From contig JAIXUH010000030.1 of assembly GCA_027484145.1 (NCBI GenBank), forward strand, positions 1-64,000: 64,000 nucleotides of DNA. The letters run 5' to 3'. This document shows positions 1-10,096 of the stretch, piece after piece (positions within the stretch are counted from its first letter, which is position 1; every line of letters begins with the position of its first letter). The notes under the pieces were generated by a model. That model was not told where the DNA came from, did not search any database, and worked only from the letters and a program-made list of their open reading frames with translations. Source of the DNA: Rhodobacter sp. Lineage in GTDB: Bacteria > Pseudomonadota > Alphaproteobacteria > Rhodobacterales > Rhodobacteraceae. The position numbers were made by a program, and so were the translations under genes.

Positions 1-1019
<1,019 letters not shown>

Positions 1020-1021
1020 TC

Positions 1022-1480
1022 ATGCAGATCGATGATACGGATCGCCGGATCCTGCGGCATTATCTGGCCGAGCCGTCGCTGGAGCGCGCCGCCTTGGCCG
1101 AGCGGGCGGGGGTGACGCCCGCGACGTTGTGGCGGCGGCTGGACAGGCTGCGTGAGGGCGGGGTGATCCGGGCGGAAGAGGCGGTGATCGACTGGCGGCG
1201 CATGGGCTATGAGGTGGAGGTGTCGTTGCGGTTCACGCTGGACAAGACCGACCCGCGCGCCTTTGACCAGTTCATTGCGGCAGCGCGCGAGGTGCCGGAG
1301 GTGATTGGCATCGAAACGTTTCTGGGGCGTGTCGATGTGCGTCTGACGGTGATTTCGCGCGATATGGCGCAGTATCAGGACATCTATCGCCGCCGCATCC
1401 TGACGCTGCCGCATATTGCCGAGCTGGAGGCGCTGATGCTGATTGCGACGATCAAGGATGAGGGGGGGCTGCCGCTGTGA
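1022..1480 (+). CDS. Lrp/AsnC family transcriptional regulator (first of an overlapping pair)
   Basis: A 152-residue DNA-binding regulator. It begins with the typical IDDTDRRILRHYL helix, has a winged HTH at about residues 20-45 (LAERAGVTPATLWRRLDRL) and a RAM-type ligand-binding alpha/beta domain over the rest, matching the usual Lrp size. The ATG at 1022 is preferred over an upstream in-frame ATG at 956 because it gives the canonical family N-terminus. Its stop overlaps the start of the second lrp-like gene (GTGA), so the two are translationally coupled and may form a hetero-oligomer. Position opposite ilvC suggests control of branched-chain amino acid genes; the actual ligand cannot be read from sequence. 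Confidence 0.88.
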   Translation: MQIDDTDRRILRHYLAEPSLERAALAERAGVTPATLWRRLDRLREGGVIRAEEAVIDWRRMGYEVEVSLRFTLDKTDPRAFDQFIAAAREVPEVIGIETFLGRVDVRLTVISRDMAQYQDIYRRRILTLPHIAELEALMLIATIKDEGGLPL

Positions 1481-1932
1481 TTGACCTTGATGATGCGGAT
1501 CGCGCGATTTTGCGCGCACTGTCGCGCGATGCCAGCCTGTCGGCGGGCGAGGTGGGGCGGCGGCTGGAGATGAGCCAGCCTGCGGCATGGCGGCGGGTGC
1601 GGCGGCTGGAGGAGGCGGGGATACTGGCGGGGCGGCGGGTGGCCGTGGACCGCGCGGCGCTGGGGTTCGGGGTGACGGTGTTTCTGGGGGTGAAGCTGGC
1701 GACGCGCGGGCGGGTCAGCCTTGAGGATTTCGAGCGCGCAGTGCAGGCGATTCCGGAGGTGCAGGTGGTGCAGCATGTGCTGGGGCTGTTCGATTACCGC
1801 CTGCGCGTGGTGGCGCGCGACATTGCCGATTTCGAGCGGGTGCTGCGGCGGCGGGTGATGACGCTGCCGGGGGTGGGCAACGTGGAGGCCAATGTGCTGC
1901 TGACCGAAGAGCGCCGGCCTGGGCCGATCTGA
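1477..1932 (+). CDS. Lrp/AsnC family transcriptional regulator (second of pair)
   Basis: A 151-residue Lrp/AsnC-type regulator starting at a GTG that overlaps the TGA of the previous gene. It begins IDLDDADRAILRAL, followed by the HTH (VGRRLEMSQPAAWRRVRRLEE, about residues 24-45) and a RAM domain (EVQVVQHVLGLFDYRL). It is a diverged paralogue of the first gene, arguing for an old duplication kept as a coupled pair. The gene ends one base before the stop codon of the convergent RTX gene, so no separate terminator is visible between them. Confidence 0.87.
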   Translation: MIDLDDADRAILRALSRDASLSAGEVGRRLEMSQPAAWRRVRRLEEAGILAGRRVAVDRAALGFGVTVFLGVKLATRGRVSLEDFERAVQAIPEVQVVQHVLGLFDYRLRVVARDIADFERVLRRRVMTLPGVGNVEANVLLTEERRPGPI

Positions 1933-3819
1933 TCAGACCAGCAGGAAGCTTTCCAGCGTGGGCACAAAACGGCTGTCGAAGGTGGCCACGACCTGCGAGG
2001 CGGTGGCGGCAAGACCATCATCATCCCACTGCAGGCTGCGGCTGGCGCTGTGCCAGACAAAGCGGCCATGGCTGCCGTCGGCCGCGCCTTGGGCCACAAG
2101 CCAGCTTGCATCGGGCAGGGGGCCTGCGGCCAGACCGAGGTCGGCGGCGCGAAACTCCAGCCGGTCGGCGCTGGTGAAATCCATGATGCGGTCGGTGTCG
2201 GTGGGATCGAGGTTCAGCACGAAATGGTCTGCCCCGCCGCCGCCCTTGAGCCGGTCGTTGCCGGCCCCGCCATCCAGCCGGTCATTCCCGCCGCCGCCAA
2301 AGAGGTCGTCCTTGTCGGCCTCGCCATAGAGGCGGTCATTGCCAGTGCCGCCGAACAGGCTGTCATCGCCGGTGCTGCCACCCAGAATGTCGTGGCCGCC
2401 CGCGCCATCGCCACGGTCATCGCCCGCGCCAAGCATGGCGATGTCGGCTGATGCGGTGCCAAGCCAGACATCATCCAGCGCGCTGCCCTGATAGCCACCA
2501 TGCCCGCCGATGAAGACCTGCAGGGTGCCGGTAGTGGTGGCGCCAAGCGCATCGGTGACGGTATAGGTCATCATTTGCAGGCCGGTGGCCAGATCGCCCG
2601 CCCGGAAGGTGAAGCTGCCGTCGCTGGCAAGCGTCAGGACCGAGCCCCGAGCGTTTACGAACTGACCGGGGGAGGCGGTCAGGGCATCGCCGTCGGGATC
2701 GCTGTCATTGGTCAGGACATTGCCGGCCAGCTGCCCGCGATAGACGAGCGAATAGCTGTCGGTGCCGGCGACGGGCGCGCCGTTGACGACGTTGAGCGTG
2801 ACATGTCCGGTGTCGCTGGCACCCAGCGGGTCGCTGACGGTGTAACCGATGCCGTCCCGCCCGGTGAATCCGGTAGGCGGCTGATAGACAAAGCTGCCAT
2901 CTGCGGCCAGCGTGAACGTGCCGCCCGCCGTGGTGGTCCACTGGCCGGGGGTGACGGTCAGTGCTCCGCCTTCCTCATCCCGGTCGGCCCCGGCCCCTGT
3001 CAGCACGTTGCCCGAGAAGGAGCGGTCATGCACGACCGTGAAGGTATCATCGACGGCAACAGGCGCGTCATTCTGGGCGGTCACGTTCAGGGTGACACGG
3101 CCGGTGTCGCGGGCGCCCAAGGTATCGAGCAGCGTATAGGCAAAGCTGTCAGCCCCGCTGAACCCGGTGCGCGGGGTATAGGTAAAGGTGCCATCGGCAA
3201 AGATTCTGACAAGCCCGCCCTGTGTGGAAAACACCGTGTGGTTGACCACATGCAGCGCATCGCCATCGGGGTCGCTGTCGGCCCCGGCGCCGTTGTCGGC
3301 CAGAAGCGAGCCGGACAAAACCGTGTCTTCGACTAAGGTAAAGCTGTCATCTGCGGCAATGGGGCGGTCATTTGCGCCGGCGGTCGGGGTGACGTTCAGG
3401 GTGACCGTGGTGGTGGTAAAGTTGAAATCGGCATCGACCAGCGTGTAGCTGAAGCTGTCTGTCCCGGAAAAGCCAAGGGCGGAGGTATATTGAAACTGTC
3501 CTGACGTGCCCAGCGTGACAAAGCCGCCTTCGGCGGTGGCCACGGCCGTGGCGGTTACGATCACCGGGTGGGGATAGGACACCGTGCCCTGAATGGTCAG
3601 GAACGACAGCACCCCGTTGACAAAGAACGCCCCCAGAAACCTGTCGCCATCGGATGCCAGCGAGGTAACGGTGCCTGCGACCCAGCCCAGCACCGTGCCA
3701 TCGGGGTCGACATCCACGCCAAAGCCGTTGTCAGTGCCAAGGTGGCCCGAAAAGGTGGTGGCGCTGGTGCCTTGGGGCAGGGTGAAGGTATCGGCGGCGG
3801 CAATCGGGACAATCGTCAT
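1933..3819 (-). CDS. Secreted protein with tandem cadherin-like domains and C-terminal RTX calcium repeats
   Basis: A 628-residue protein. Roughly residues 1-450 hold four or so tandem bacterial cadherin-like/Big_9 type domains, each with a DDSFTLVEDT-like start, an SDPDGDAL calcium segment and an FSGADSFAYTL strand. About 470-535 carry hemolysin-type nonapeptides (GGTGNDRLYGE, GGGGNDRLDGG). The tail ADHFVLNLDPTDTDRIMDF is the usual link to a type I secretion signal. The start MTIVPIAAAD at 3819 follows a strong GGAGG site; a longer reading to 3972 has no such support. No type I exporter genes are in the window. Likely a calcium-dependent extracellular or surface adhesin; the ligand is unknown. 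Confidence 0.8.
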   Translation of the reverse strand: MTIVPIAAADTFTLPQGTSATTFSGHLGTDNGFGVDVDPDGTVLGWVAGTVTSLASDGDRFLGAFFVNGVLSFLTIQGTVSYPHPVIVTATAVATAEGGFVTLGTSGQFQYTSALGFSGTDSFSYTLVDADFNFTTTTVTLNVTPTAGANDRPIAADDSFTLVEDTVLSGSLLADNGAGADSDPDGDALHVVNHTVFSTQGGLVRIFADGTFTYTPRTGFSGADSFAYTLLDTLGARDTGRVTLNVTAQNDAPVAVDDTFTVVHDRSFSGNVLTGAGADRDEEGGALTVTPGQWTTTAGGTFTLAADGSFVYQPPTGFTGRDGIGYTVSDPLGASDTGHVTLNVVNGAPVAGTDSYSLVYRGQLAGNVLTNDSDPDGDALTASPGQFVNARGSVLTLASDGSFTFRAGDLATGLQMMTYTVTDALGATTTGTLQVFIGGHGGYQGSALDDVWLGTASADIAMLGAGDDRGDGAGGHDILGGSTGDDSLFGGTGNDRLYGEADKDDLFGGGGNDRLDGGAGNDRLKGGGGADHFVLNLDPTDTDRIMDFTSADRLEFRAADLGLAAGPLPDASWLVAQGAADGSHGRFVWHSASRSLQWDDDGLAATASQVVATFDSRFVPTLESFLLV

Positions 3820-3986
3820 CTGATCCTCCGGCGGGTGAATGCAACGCAGGGTTTCATGCGCGGGCAAGGCCAGACAGGGACCAGGGTCTGATGATTGCGG
3901 CCCGGTTTTCAGACCTTGGTCTGACCCAGATTCCGGTTTTTCGGACCAAGCGAATGGGCTAGGCTGCGGCAAAAGGGAGAACCGCC

Positions 3987-5114
3987 ATGCCGGGATTGCA
4001 CGCCCATGTTGACCCTGATGGGTTGGAAGAGTTTTCGGTCGTCTTTACCGACCGCGCGCTGAACCATATGTCGGCCCGGTTTCAGGGTGTGATGCGCGAG
4101 GTCTCGGCCACGCTGCGCGAGGTTTACAACGGGTCGGCGGTGGCACTGGTGCCGGGCGGTGGCACCTATGCGATGGAGGCCGTGGCGCGGCAGTTCGGGC
4201 AGGGCCATGTGCTGGTGATCCGCAATGGCTGGTTCTCGTTTCGCTGGAGCCAGATTTTCGACGCGGGCGGGTTTGCGGCGGCCACGACCGTGGTGATGGC
4301 GCGCCAGACCGGCAATGGCGCGCAGGCGCCCTATGCGCCGCCGCTGGTGGACGAGGTGGTGGCCCGCATCCGCGAGACGCGGCCCGAGGCGGTGTTTGCG
4401 CCGCATGTGGAAACCAGTGCCGGGATCATCCTGCCCGATGATTACATCGCGCAGGTGGCGGCGGCGGCGCATGAGGTGGGCGCGCTGATGGTGCTGGATT
4501 GCATCGCGTCGGGCTGCATCTGGGTGGATATGCAGGCCACGGGCGTGGATGTGCTGATCTCGGCCCCGCAAAAGGGGTGGTCGGCCAGCCCTTCGGCGGG
4601 CGTGGTGGTGATGAGCCCGCGCGCCGAAGAACGGCTGGCGGCGACCACGTCGAACAGCTTTGCCATCGACCTGAAGAAATGGCGCAGCATCATGGCGGCC
4701 TATGAGGGCGGCGGGCATGCCTATCATGCCACCATGCCGACCGATGCGATTGTGGGCTTTCGTGATGCCATGGCCGAGACCAAGGCCATGGGCTTTGCCG
4801 AGGCCAAGGCGGCGCAATGGGCGCTGGGGCAGGCGGTGCGCGACTTGATGGCGCGCAAGGGCGTGATGTCGGTGGCGGCCGAAGGCTTTCAGGCGCCGGG
4901 GGTGGTGGTCAGCTATACCACCGACCCCGCCATCCAGAACGGGGCCAAGTTCCGCGAGCAGGGCTTGCAGATTGCGGCGGGCGTGCCGTTGCAGGTGGGC
5001 GAAGGCGAGGCGTTCAAGACCTTTCGGCTGGGCCTGTTCGGGCTGGACAAGCTGAAGGATGTGCCCGCCACGGTGGCCCGGCTGGAACGGGCGGTTGAGG
5101 CCGTGATGCCGTAA
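3987..5114 (+). CDS. Class V pyridoxal-phosphate aminotransferase
   Basis: A 375-residue PLP enzyme of the alanine-glyoxylate/serine-pyruvate aminotransferase superfamily. Visible are the PLP phosphate-binding loop VPGGGTYAMEA, the MVLDCIASGC segment with the ring-stacking Asp, and the Schiff-base Lys196 in the ISAPQKGW motif. It transfers the amino group of a small amino acid, probably to glyoxylate or pyruvate; the substrate cannot be fixed here. The start MPGLHAHVDPDG follows an AAAGGGAGAA site. It is a single gene divergent from the RTX gene, with a good hairpin terminator immediately downstream. Confidence 0.85.
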   Translation: MPGLHAHVDPDGLEEFSVVFTDRALNHMSARFQGVMREVSATLREVYNGSAVALVPGGGTYAMEAVARQFGQGHVLVIRNGWFSFRWSQIFDAGGFAAATTVVMARQTGNGAQAPYAPPLVDEVVARIRETRPEAVFAPHVETSAGIILPDDYIAQVAAAAHEVGALMVLDCIASGCIWVDMQATGVDVLISAPQKGWSASPSAGVVVMSPRAEERLAATTSNSFAIDLKKWRSIMAAYEGGGHAYHATMPTDAIVGFRDAMAETKAMGFAEAKAAQWALGQAVRDLMARKGVMSVAAEGFQAPGVVVSYTTDPAIQNGAKFREQGLQIAAGVPLQVGEGEAFKTFRLGLFGLDKLKDVPATVARLERAVEAVMP

Positions 5115-5121
5115 GATCGCG

Positions 5122-5146
5122 CAGGCGCGCTGTGACGGCGCGCCTG
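5122..5146 (+). terminator. Hairpin terminator after the aminotransferase
   Basis: CAGGCGCGC, loop TGTGACG, GCGCGCCTG: a perfect 9-bp stem beginning 8 bases after the aminotransferase stop, followed by TTCGCCTTT. It sits between convergent genes and could also stop transcription of the UbiH-like gene coming from the other side. Confidence 0.6.
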
Positions 5147-5157
5147 TTCGCCTTTGG

Positions 5158-6357
5158 TCAGCGCAGGCCAAGACCCGCGCGCATCAGCGTTTTTCGCACG
5201 GGGGCAACGGCATAAAGCGTGTTCAGCGCCCCCGCGCGCAGGTCGCGCAGGCCCTGTGCACCCACCATCGAGGCGCGGTTCAGCATATCGATGCCGGTCA
5301 CCCGCGCCTGCACATCAAGGTGCCGCTGGCGATGATAGGCGTCGAGCATTTTTTCCGAGCCGATGTCATCGGGCGCGGCCATGGCAAGGTCAAGCAGCGC
5401 GCGCAGATCGGCCAGCGACATGTTCAGCCCCTGCGCGCCGATGGGCGGGACCACATGCGCCGCCTCGGCCATCAGGGCGGTGCGTTCGCCCGACATGCGC
5501 GCCGCGATCTGGCTGATGATGGGCCAGACGGTCAGGCGGCTGGCAAGGGTCAGCGGGCCAAGGATGTGGCAGGACCGGGTGTTGATCTCCGCCTCGAACG
5601 AAGGCGTGGGCAGGGATTGCAGGCGCGCCACGTTGGGGCCGCTTTCCATCCAGACCACGGCGGAACAGGGCAGGCCATTGCGGTCGGGCAGCGGGACAAG
5701 GGTGAAAGGGCCGCCGGAACGGTGAACTTCGGTTGAGACGTTCTGGTGCGGGATGGGGTGGGTGACGGCAAAGGCAAGCGCCTTTTGACCATAGCGCAGG
5801 GTGCGGACGGGGATGCCAAGGGCCTGCCGCATTGCAGAGTTGCGGCCATCGGCGGCCACGACCATACGGGCGGTGATCCGGGTATCATCGGACAGGCTGA
5901 CGATCGCCTCGGTCTGGCGGGTCATCAGGCGGGTGGTGGCGACGCCGGGGCGAAAAGTGACGTTGGGCAGTTCAGACAGCCGCGCCACCATTTCGCGGCG
6001 CAACAGCCAGTTCGGCAGGTTCCAGCCAAAGGGCAGGTCCGACACGTCGCTGGCGTTGAAGTCCTTGACGATGCGGGGTTCGGGCGTGTCGCCGCCCGCA
6101 TCGACGATCCGCATCACCTGCAGGGGGGCGACGTGGGGGGCCAGCCGTTGCCACAGGCCCGCCTGTTCGAACAGCGAAACCGACGGCTGCAGAAAGGCGG
6201 TGGTGCGCAGATCGGCCCCCGCATCCTCGGCCGAGGTGACGGGCGGCGCCGGATCGACACAGACCACCGAAAAGCCGGCTGTGCCAAAGGCGGCTGCTGC
6301 GGACAGACCCGCGACACCGCCGCCCGAGATCAGGATATCTGTTTGAATTCGCGTCAT
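5158..6357 (-). CDS. UbiH/UbiF/COQ6 family FAD-dependent hydroxylase
   Basis: A 399-residue flavoprotein monooxygenase that hydroxylates the aromatic ring of ubiquinone precursors, at the cytoplasmic membrane face. The N-terminal ADP-binding fold reads ILISGGGVAGLSAAAAF (about residues 9-25). The DG motif appears as VVAADGRNSAMRQALGI. The GD motif is altered to ALMAEAAHVVPPIGAQGLN, so the usual Gly-Asp is Glu-Ala at that point, although the rest of the motif is intact. Length is normal for the family. Which ring position is hydroxylated cannot be decided. Upstream lies a small membrane protein on the same strand. Confidence 0.82.
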   Translation of the reverse strand: MTRIQTDILISGGGVAGLSAAAAFGTAGFSVVCVDPAPPVTSAEDAGADLRTTAFLQPSVSLFEQAGLWQRLAPHVAPLQVMRIVDAGGDTPEPRIVKDFNASDVSDLPFGWNLPNWLLRREMVARLSELPNVTFRPGVATTRLMTRQTEAIVSLSDDTRITARMVVAADGRNSAMRQALGIPVRTLRYGQKALAFAVTHPIPHQNVSTEVHRSGGPFTLVPLPDRNGLPCSAVVWMESGPNVARLQSLPTPSFEAEINTRSCHILGPLTLASRLTVWPIISQIAARMSGERTALMAEAAHVVPPIGAQGLNMSLADLRALLDLAMAAPDDIGSEKMLDAYHRQRHLDVQARVTGIDMLNRASMVGAQGLRDLRAGALNTLYAVAPVRKTLMRAGLGLR

Positions 6358-6428
6358 TCACGCCCCCGTTCATGGCGTGAAGATAGGCCCCCGGGCCGGG
6401 AATGCGAAGCGACAAAGCGCCCCACGGG

Positions 6429-6683
6429 TCAGGACTTGGAGGGGAAGGGCCAACAGATGCAGACGAACAGGATGAACATCACGGGCACGAGGGCCACGGC
6501 AGTTAGCGTCAGGGCGGCCAGACCCCACTTCATGATCGCCAGAACGACCAAGGTTACAAAGATGACCAGCAGGTAGAACACCGTGTTGATGTCGCGGCTG
6601 ATGTCACGCGCGATGAAGCCGACCAGCGGCAGCGACTCCAGAGTGCTTTTCTTTGCACGGGGCTGTGCGGTCGTGATGGACAT
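6429..6683 (-). CDS. Small two-helix membrane protein, unknown function
   Basis: An 84-residue protein. After a basic N-terminus (TTAQPRAKKSTL) it has two hydrophobic segments, about residues 34-52 (VFYLLVIFVTLVVLAI) and 56-78, so both ends probably face the same side of the inner membrane. The ATG at 6683 is preferred over a longer reading because an AGGAGAGG site precedes it. It is separated from the UbiH-like gene by 71 bp and may be cotranscribed. No family recognised. Confidence 0.6.
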   Translation of the reverse strand: MSITTAQPRAKKSTLESLPLVGFIARDISRDINTVFYLLVIFVTLVVLAIMKWGLAALTLTAVALVPVMFILFVCICWPFPSKS

Positions 6684-6764
6684 GGCGCCTCTCCTGACGA
6701 TACCGCCCTGCACATAGGTCGGGGGTGGCATAAGGCAAAGACGGCGGAATGCCGCATTTGAGAC

Positions 6765-7415
6765 TCAGCTTATCGTCAGGCGGCCCAGAAACGCCGACAG
6801 GTCTTCGGCATGGTGGTGGATGTGGGGAGCGGGTTCGGCCACCGGGGCGATGTGCACGGTTTGCAGACCCATCGCGTGCGGCACCGCCAGATTGCGGGCA
6901 TCATCTTCGAACATCGCGGCGCGGGTCGGGGTCAGGCCATCGGCGGCAAAGACCGTCTCGAAGGCCGCGCGTTCGGGTTTGGGGCGGAAACCGGCATGTT
7001 CCACGCCATAGACCGCATCGAACAGCCCGCTGAGGCCGCGCGCCTGCAAGACCTTGCCCGCATAGTGCGCATCGCCATTGGTAAAGACGATTCTGCGCCC
7101 CGGCAGGGCGGCAAGGCGCGCCGCCAGAACGGGGTCAGCCTCAAGCACGGAAAAGTCGATGTCATGCACATCGGCCAGATAATCCATCGGCTCGATCCCG
7201 TGTTCGTGCATCAGGCCCGCCAGCGTGGTGCCGTAAAGCTGCCAATAGTGCTGGCGCAGGTGGTTGGCATGGTCATGGTCAACGCCCAGATGCGCCATCA
7301 CCCACTGCGTCATTTTGACTTCGATCTGATCGAACAGCCGCATCCGGGGCGGGTAAAGCGTATTGTCGAGGTCGAAGACCCATGTATCGACATGCGAGAA
7401 GCTGTGTTTCACCAT
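6765..7415 (-). CDS. HAD superfamily phosphatase, pyrimidine 5'-nucleotidase type
   Basis: A 216-residue HAD hydrolase, probably a nucleotidase acting on pyrimidine monophosphates. Motif I is VFDLDNTLYPP (Asp15, Asp17), motif II is IVFTNGD, the motif III lysine is in FRPKPERAAF and motif IV is MFEDDARNLAVP. The FDLDNTLYP signature with the SDT1-like cap (YWQLYGTTLAGLM) is characteristic of the PYN subgroup. The start MVKHSFSH at 7415 fits the family; a long in-frame upstream extension crosses the oppositely oriented GntR gene and is not real. The downstream region before the small membrane gene is about 80 bp. Confidence 0.82.
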   Translation of the reverse strand: MVKHSFSHVDTWVFDLDNTLYPPRMRLFDQIEVKMTQWVMAHLGVDHDHANHLRQHYWQLYGTTLAGLMHEHGIEPMDYLADVHDIDFSVLEADPVLAARLAALPGRRIVFTNGDAHYAGKVLQARGLSGLFDAVYGVEHAGFRPKPERAAFETVFAADGLTPTRAAMFEDDARNLAVPHAMGLQTVHIAPVAEPAPHIHHHAEDLSAFLGRLTIS

Positions 7416-7535
7416 GGCCGGGCATGTAGCGCGACTGTGACGGCTGGGCAAGACATGCGGCGCGGGGTCCGCTTGCCAAGGCAGGGCGCGCGGCGGTAAC
7501 TTGCGACAGTAACAGGAATAAGACAGGACGGGCCG

Positions 7536-8174
7536 GTGCAGAAGGATGCCTATACGCTGATCCTTGAGGCGATCGAGGCGGGAACTTACAAGCCCGGTGA
7601 TCGGCTGGTGGAATCGGAACTCGCCGAACGGCTGGGCGTCAGCCGCACCCCGGTGCGCGAGGCGTTGCAGAGGCTGGAAACGCAGGCGATGCTGACGCGC
7701 GACGGGCGCAGCCTGATTGTGGCGTCGCTGGACCATAACCAATTGGCCGAGCTTTATGCCGTGCGGACCGAGTTGGAGGGGCTGGCGGCACGTCTGGCGG
7801 CGCGGCACGCAACGGATGAGGAAATCAGGGTGCTGCGCGGCATGGTCGAGGAAGACCGCAAGCTTCTGGGCGGCGATCCGCGCGCGCTGAGCCGGGCCAA
7901 CAAGCGGTTTCACCGGCAGATTCATCTGGCCAGCCACAACCGTTTTCTGGTGCAGCAACTGGACCTTGTGCACCGGTCGATGGCGCTGATGGCAACCACG
8001 TCGCTTGCCGCCGAAGGGCGCAGCGAAGTGGCCTTGGCCGAGCATCACCAGATCGTCGCCGCGATCGAGGCGCATGACGGCGAGGCCGCCTATCAGGCCC
8101 TGCGCGCCCATATCAGCCGCGCGTTCGAGACACGGTTGCGGGTGGATGCGGGTGAAATCCGGCTGAAGGGTTAG
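7536..8174 (+). CDS. GntR family transcriptional regulator (FadR/FCD subfamily)
   Basis: A 212-residue regulator. The N-terminal winged HTH is seen in YKPGDRLVESELAERLGVSRTPVREALQRLE (about residues 18-50, in pieces) and the C-terminal alpha-helical FCD ligand domain contains the ELYAVRTELEGLAARLA and FHRQIHLASHN motifs, whose His and Asp residues usually bind a metal and a carboxylic acid effector. The start is a GTG at 7536. It is divergent from the HAD gene and its last four bases overlap the stop of the convergent glycosyltransferase gene. Target genes are not evident. Confidence 0.85.
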   Translation: MQKDAYTLILEAIEAGTYKPGDRLVESELAERLGVSRTPVREALQRLETQAMLTRDGRSLIVASLDHNQLAELYAVRTELEGLAARLAARHATDEEIRVLRGMVEEDRKLLGGDPRALSRANKRFHRQIHLASHNRFLVQQLDLVHRSMALMATTSLAAEGRSEVALAEHHQIVAAIEAHDGEAAYQALRAHISRAFETRLRVDAGEIRLKG

Positions 8175-10096
8175 CCGCCCTTGGGCTCATCAAAGTCGCC
8201 ATGGGCGGTCTTGTCCCAGTAGAACGGGTTGCCCACGACCTCCCACGCGGCCTTGTAGGACGCAAGGGCGCCAAGCGGGAAGTACAGGTGCAGCGTCAGC
8301 ACCCACCAGCGGCTGATCGGTTGGCGCGACCGGTGCAGTGCAATCAGGCCGAGCGCGATATTCACAGACTCGGTCAGCACGAACAGGCCGAACAACCCGC
8401 GTGACGCCGCGTGCGGCAGGGCCTGTGCAAAGGGATGGTCCAGCCCCAGCCAGATCAGCCAGAACGACCAGAGCACTGGCGCCAGCAGAAACTGCGTCAG
8501 CGTGCAGACAAACAGCACCTGAAACCCGGCAAAACGCCATGCCCCCAACTGTCGCCACAGCAAGACCGGGTCACGCATATGGGTGGCCCAAGTCATCATA
8601 TAGCCCTTCAGCCAGCGTGATCGTTGCTTGACCCATGGCAGGGCGCGGCAGTTCGCCTCCTCCCGCGTCACGGTATCGATCAGTTCGGTCCGATAGCCAT
8701 GGCGATAAAGCCGGATGCCCAGATCGGCGTCTTCGGTCACATTATGGGCATCCCACGCGCCCACGGCCTCAAGCGCCGCGCGGCGGAAAAACAGCGTCGT
8801 GCCCCCCAATGGAATCGGCAGCCCAAGCCGCTGCAAACCCGGCAGAACCAGCCGGAACCATGTGGCATATTCAATGGTAAAGCAGCGAGACAGCCAGTTG
8901 GTGGTGGGGTTGTAGAAATCAAGCACGCCTTGCAGGCAGCCCACCTCGGCCCCGCGCTGATGAAACCGGTTGACCACGCGGCTGATCTGGTCAGGCTCGG
9001 GCGCATCTTCGGCGTCATAGACCCCGATGATGGACCCGCGGCACAGATCAAGCGCAAAGTTGAGGGCGCGCGGCTTGGTCTTGATCGTGCCCGCAGCCAC
9101 CGCCACCACCCGCATCCACGGCGGCAGGTCGGCATCGGCAAGGGCGGCCCGGGTCATCTTGTCGTCTTCCTCGACGATCAGCACGATATCCAGCAGATCA
9201 TGCGGGTAATCCAGACGCGAAAGCCGGCGGACAAGGCGCGGGGCGATGGAACTTTCCCGATAGAGCGCCACCATCACCGACACGACGGGCGGCCGCAAAA
9301 TGCGCGTCCGGTCAGGGGTGGGCGCGCGGTGCCAGCCACCCGCCGCCGCCGCCGCAAGCTTCAGAAGCGTCGACAGCATCAGCGTCAGCGCGGCCCAGCC
9401 CGTTATCGCCCAGACAAGCACCACAGGCCACAGCGCGCCAAGGGCGATGACGCCCGCCAGAACCAGCGCCAGCGGACCAAGCAACCGGTGGCCAGCCAGA
9501 TCACGGCAGCTTTCCGATGCCGCCACGCGGGTTTCAGCGGCCTGTGCCAAGGGGCCGCCGCGCAGACGCAGGATCGCCGTTTCGATGGCTGTCCCTGTCG
9601 CAATCACCGGGGCCACGGGCCCGAGCAGGGCTGAAAGATGCGGGCGATGGCGCTCAAACTCCTCCGGCCGCGCGGTGGCAACAACAGTCAGCCCACCCAT
9701 GCCGCGCCAGGGCAGCAGACCGTGCCGCAGGCAGAACGCGGCGCCGACCCGGTCCAGCAACCGCACATCGGCGGGTTGCGCCATAGGGTCGATCCGGTCG
9801 GTGGACCAATGCCGCGCCACGGCGTCGCCCAACACATCCTCTGGCAGCAGGCTGCGGGCCAGCAAGAAATCCGTCAGCCGCCCCGCGCGCCGGTTCTGTA
9901 CCGTCAGGGCGCTGACGATGTCATTGCCATCCACCAGTTGATCGCGCAACAGCGCCATCCCCAGCGTCTCGGCCCGAACCGGCCCCGCAACCGACAGGTC
10001 TTGCACCACCGGTGGATGGTGATGCCGAAAGGCAAGGCTCTGCGACGGTGCGGTCATGGCTGCCGATCTGTCAAACCCGTGGGTCCGCACGACCAT
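8171..10096 (-). CDS. Family 2 glycosyltransferase with N-terminal MshEN-like c-di-GMP sensing domain
   Basis: A 641-residue inner-membrane processive-type glycosyltransferase. Residues 44-67 and 73-96 form two 24-residue MshEN motifs separated by exactly five residues (NRRAG), the arrangement that binds cyclic di-GMP in MshE. Then come two TM helices (about 200-245), the GT2 fold with VSVMVALYRES, the YDAEDAPEP DxD, the VTEDADLGIRL acceptor motif, KQRSRWLKG (QxxRW), and several C-terminal TM helices ending FYWDKTAHG. It probably makes an exopolysaccharide. The first ATG (10096) is used; a start at 10057 is possible and would keep both motifs. Its 3' end overlaps the GntR gene by 4 bp. Confidence 0.8.
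   Translation of the reverse strand: MVVRTHGFDRSAAMTAPSQSLAFRHHHPPVVQDLSVAGPVRAETLGMALLRDQLVDGNDIVSALTVQNRRAGRLTDFLLARSLLPEDVLGDAVARHWSTDRIDPMAQPADVRLLDRVGAAFCLRHGLLPWRGMGGLTVVATARPEEFERHRPHLSALLGPVAPVIATGTAIETAILRLRGGPLAQAAETRVAASESCRDLAGHRLLGPLALVLAGVIALGALWPVVLVWAITGWAALTLMLSTLLKLAAAAAGGWHRAPTPDRTRILRPPVVSVMVALYRESSIAPRLVRRLSRLDYPHDLLDIVLIVEEDDKMTRAALADADLPPWMRVVAVAAGTIKTKPRALNFALDLCRGSIIGVYDAEDAPEPDQISRVVNRFHQRGAEVGCLQGVLDFYNPTTNWLSRCFTIEYATWFRLVLPGLQRLGLPIPLGGTTLFFRRAALEAVGAWDAHNVTEDADLGIRLYRHGYRTELIDTVTREEANCRALPWVKQRSRWLKGYMMTWATHMRDPVLLWRQLGAWRFAGFQVLFVCTLTQFLLAPVLWSFWLIWLGLDHPFAQALPHAASRGLFGLFVLTESVNIALGLIALHRSRQPISRWWVLTLHLYFPLGALASYKAAWEVVGNPFYWDKTAHGDFDEPKGG

Noticed and set aside
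1022-1932. The Lrp pair as siroheme decarboxylase NirDLGH-type proteins
   Set aside because: Canonical Lrp HTH starts and no heme d1 genes nearby.
7416-8111. N-terminal extension of the HAD phosphatase
   Set aside because: Antisense to the GntR gene; the family start is at 7415.
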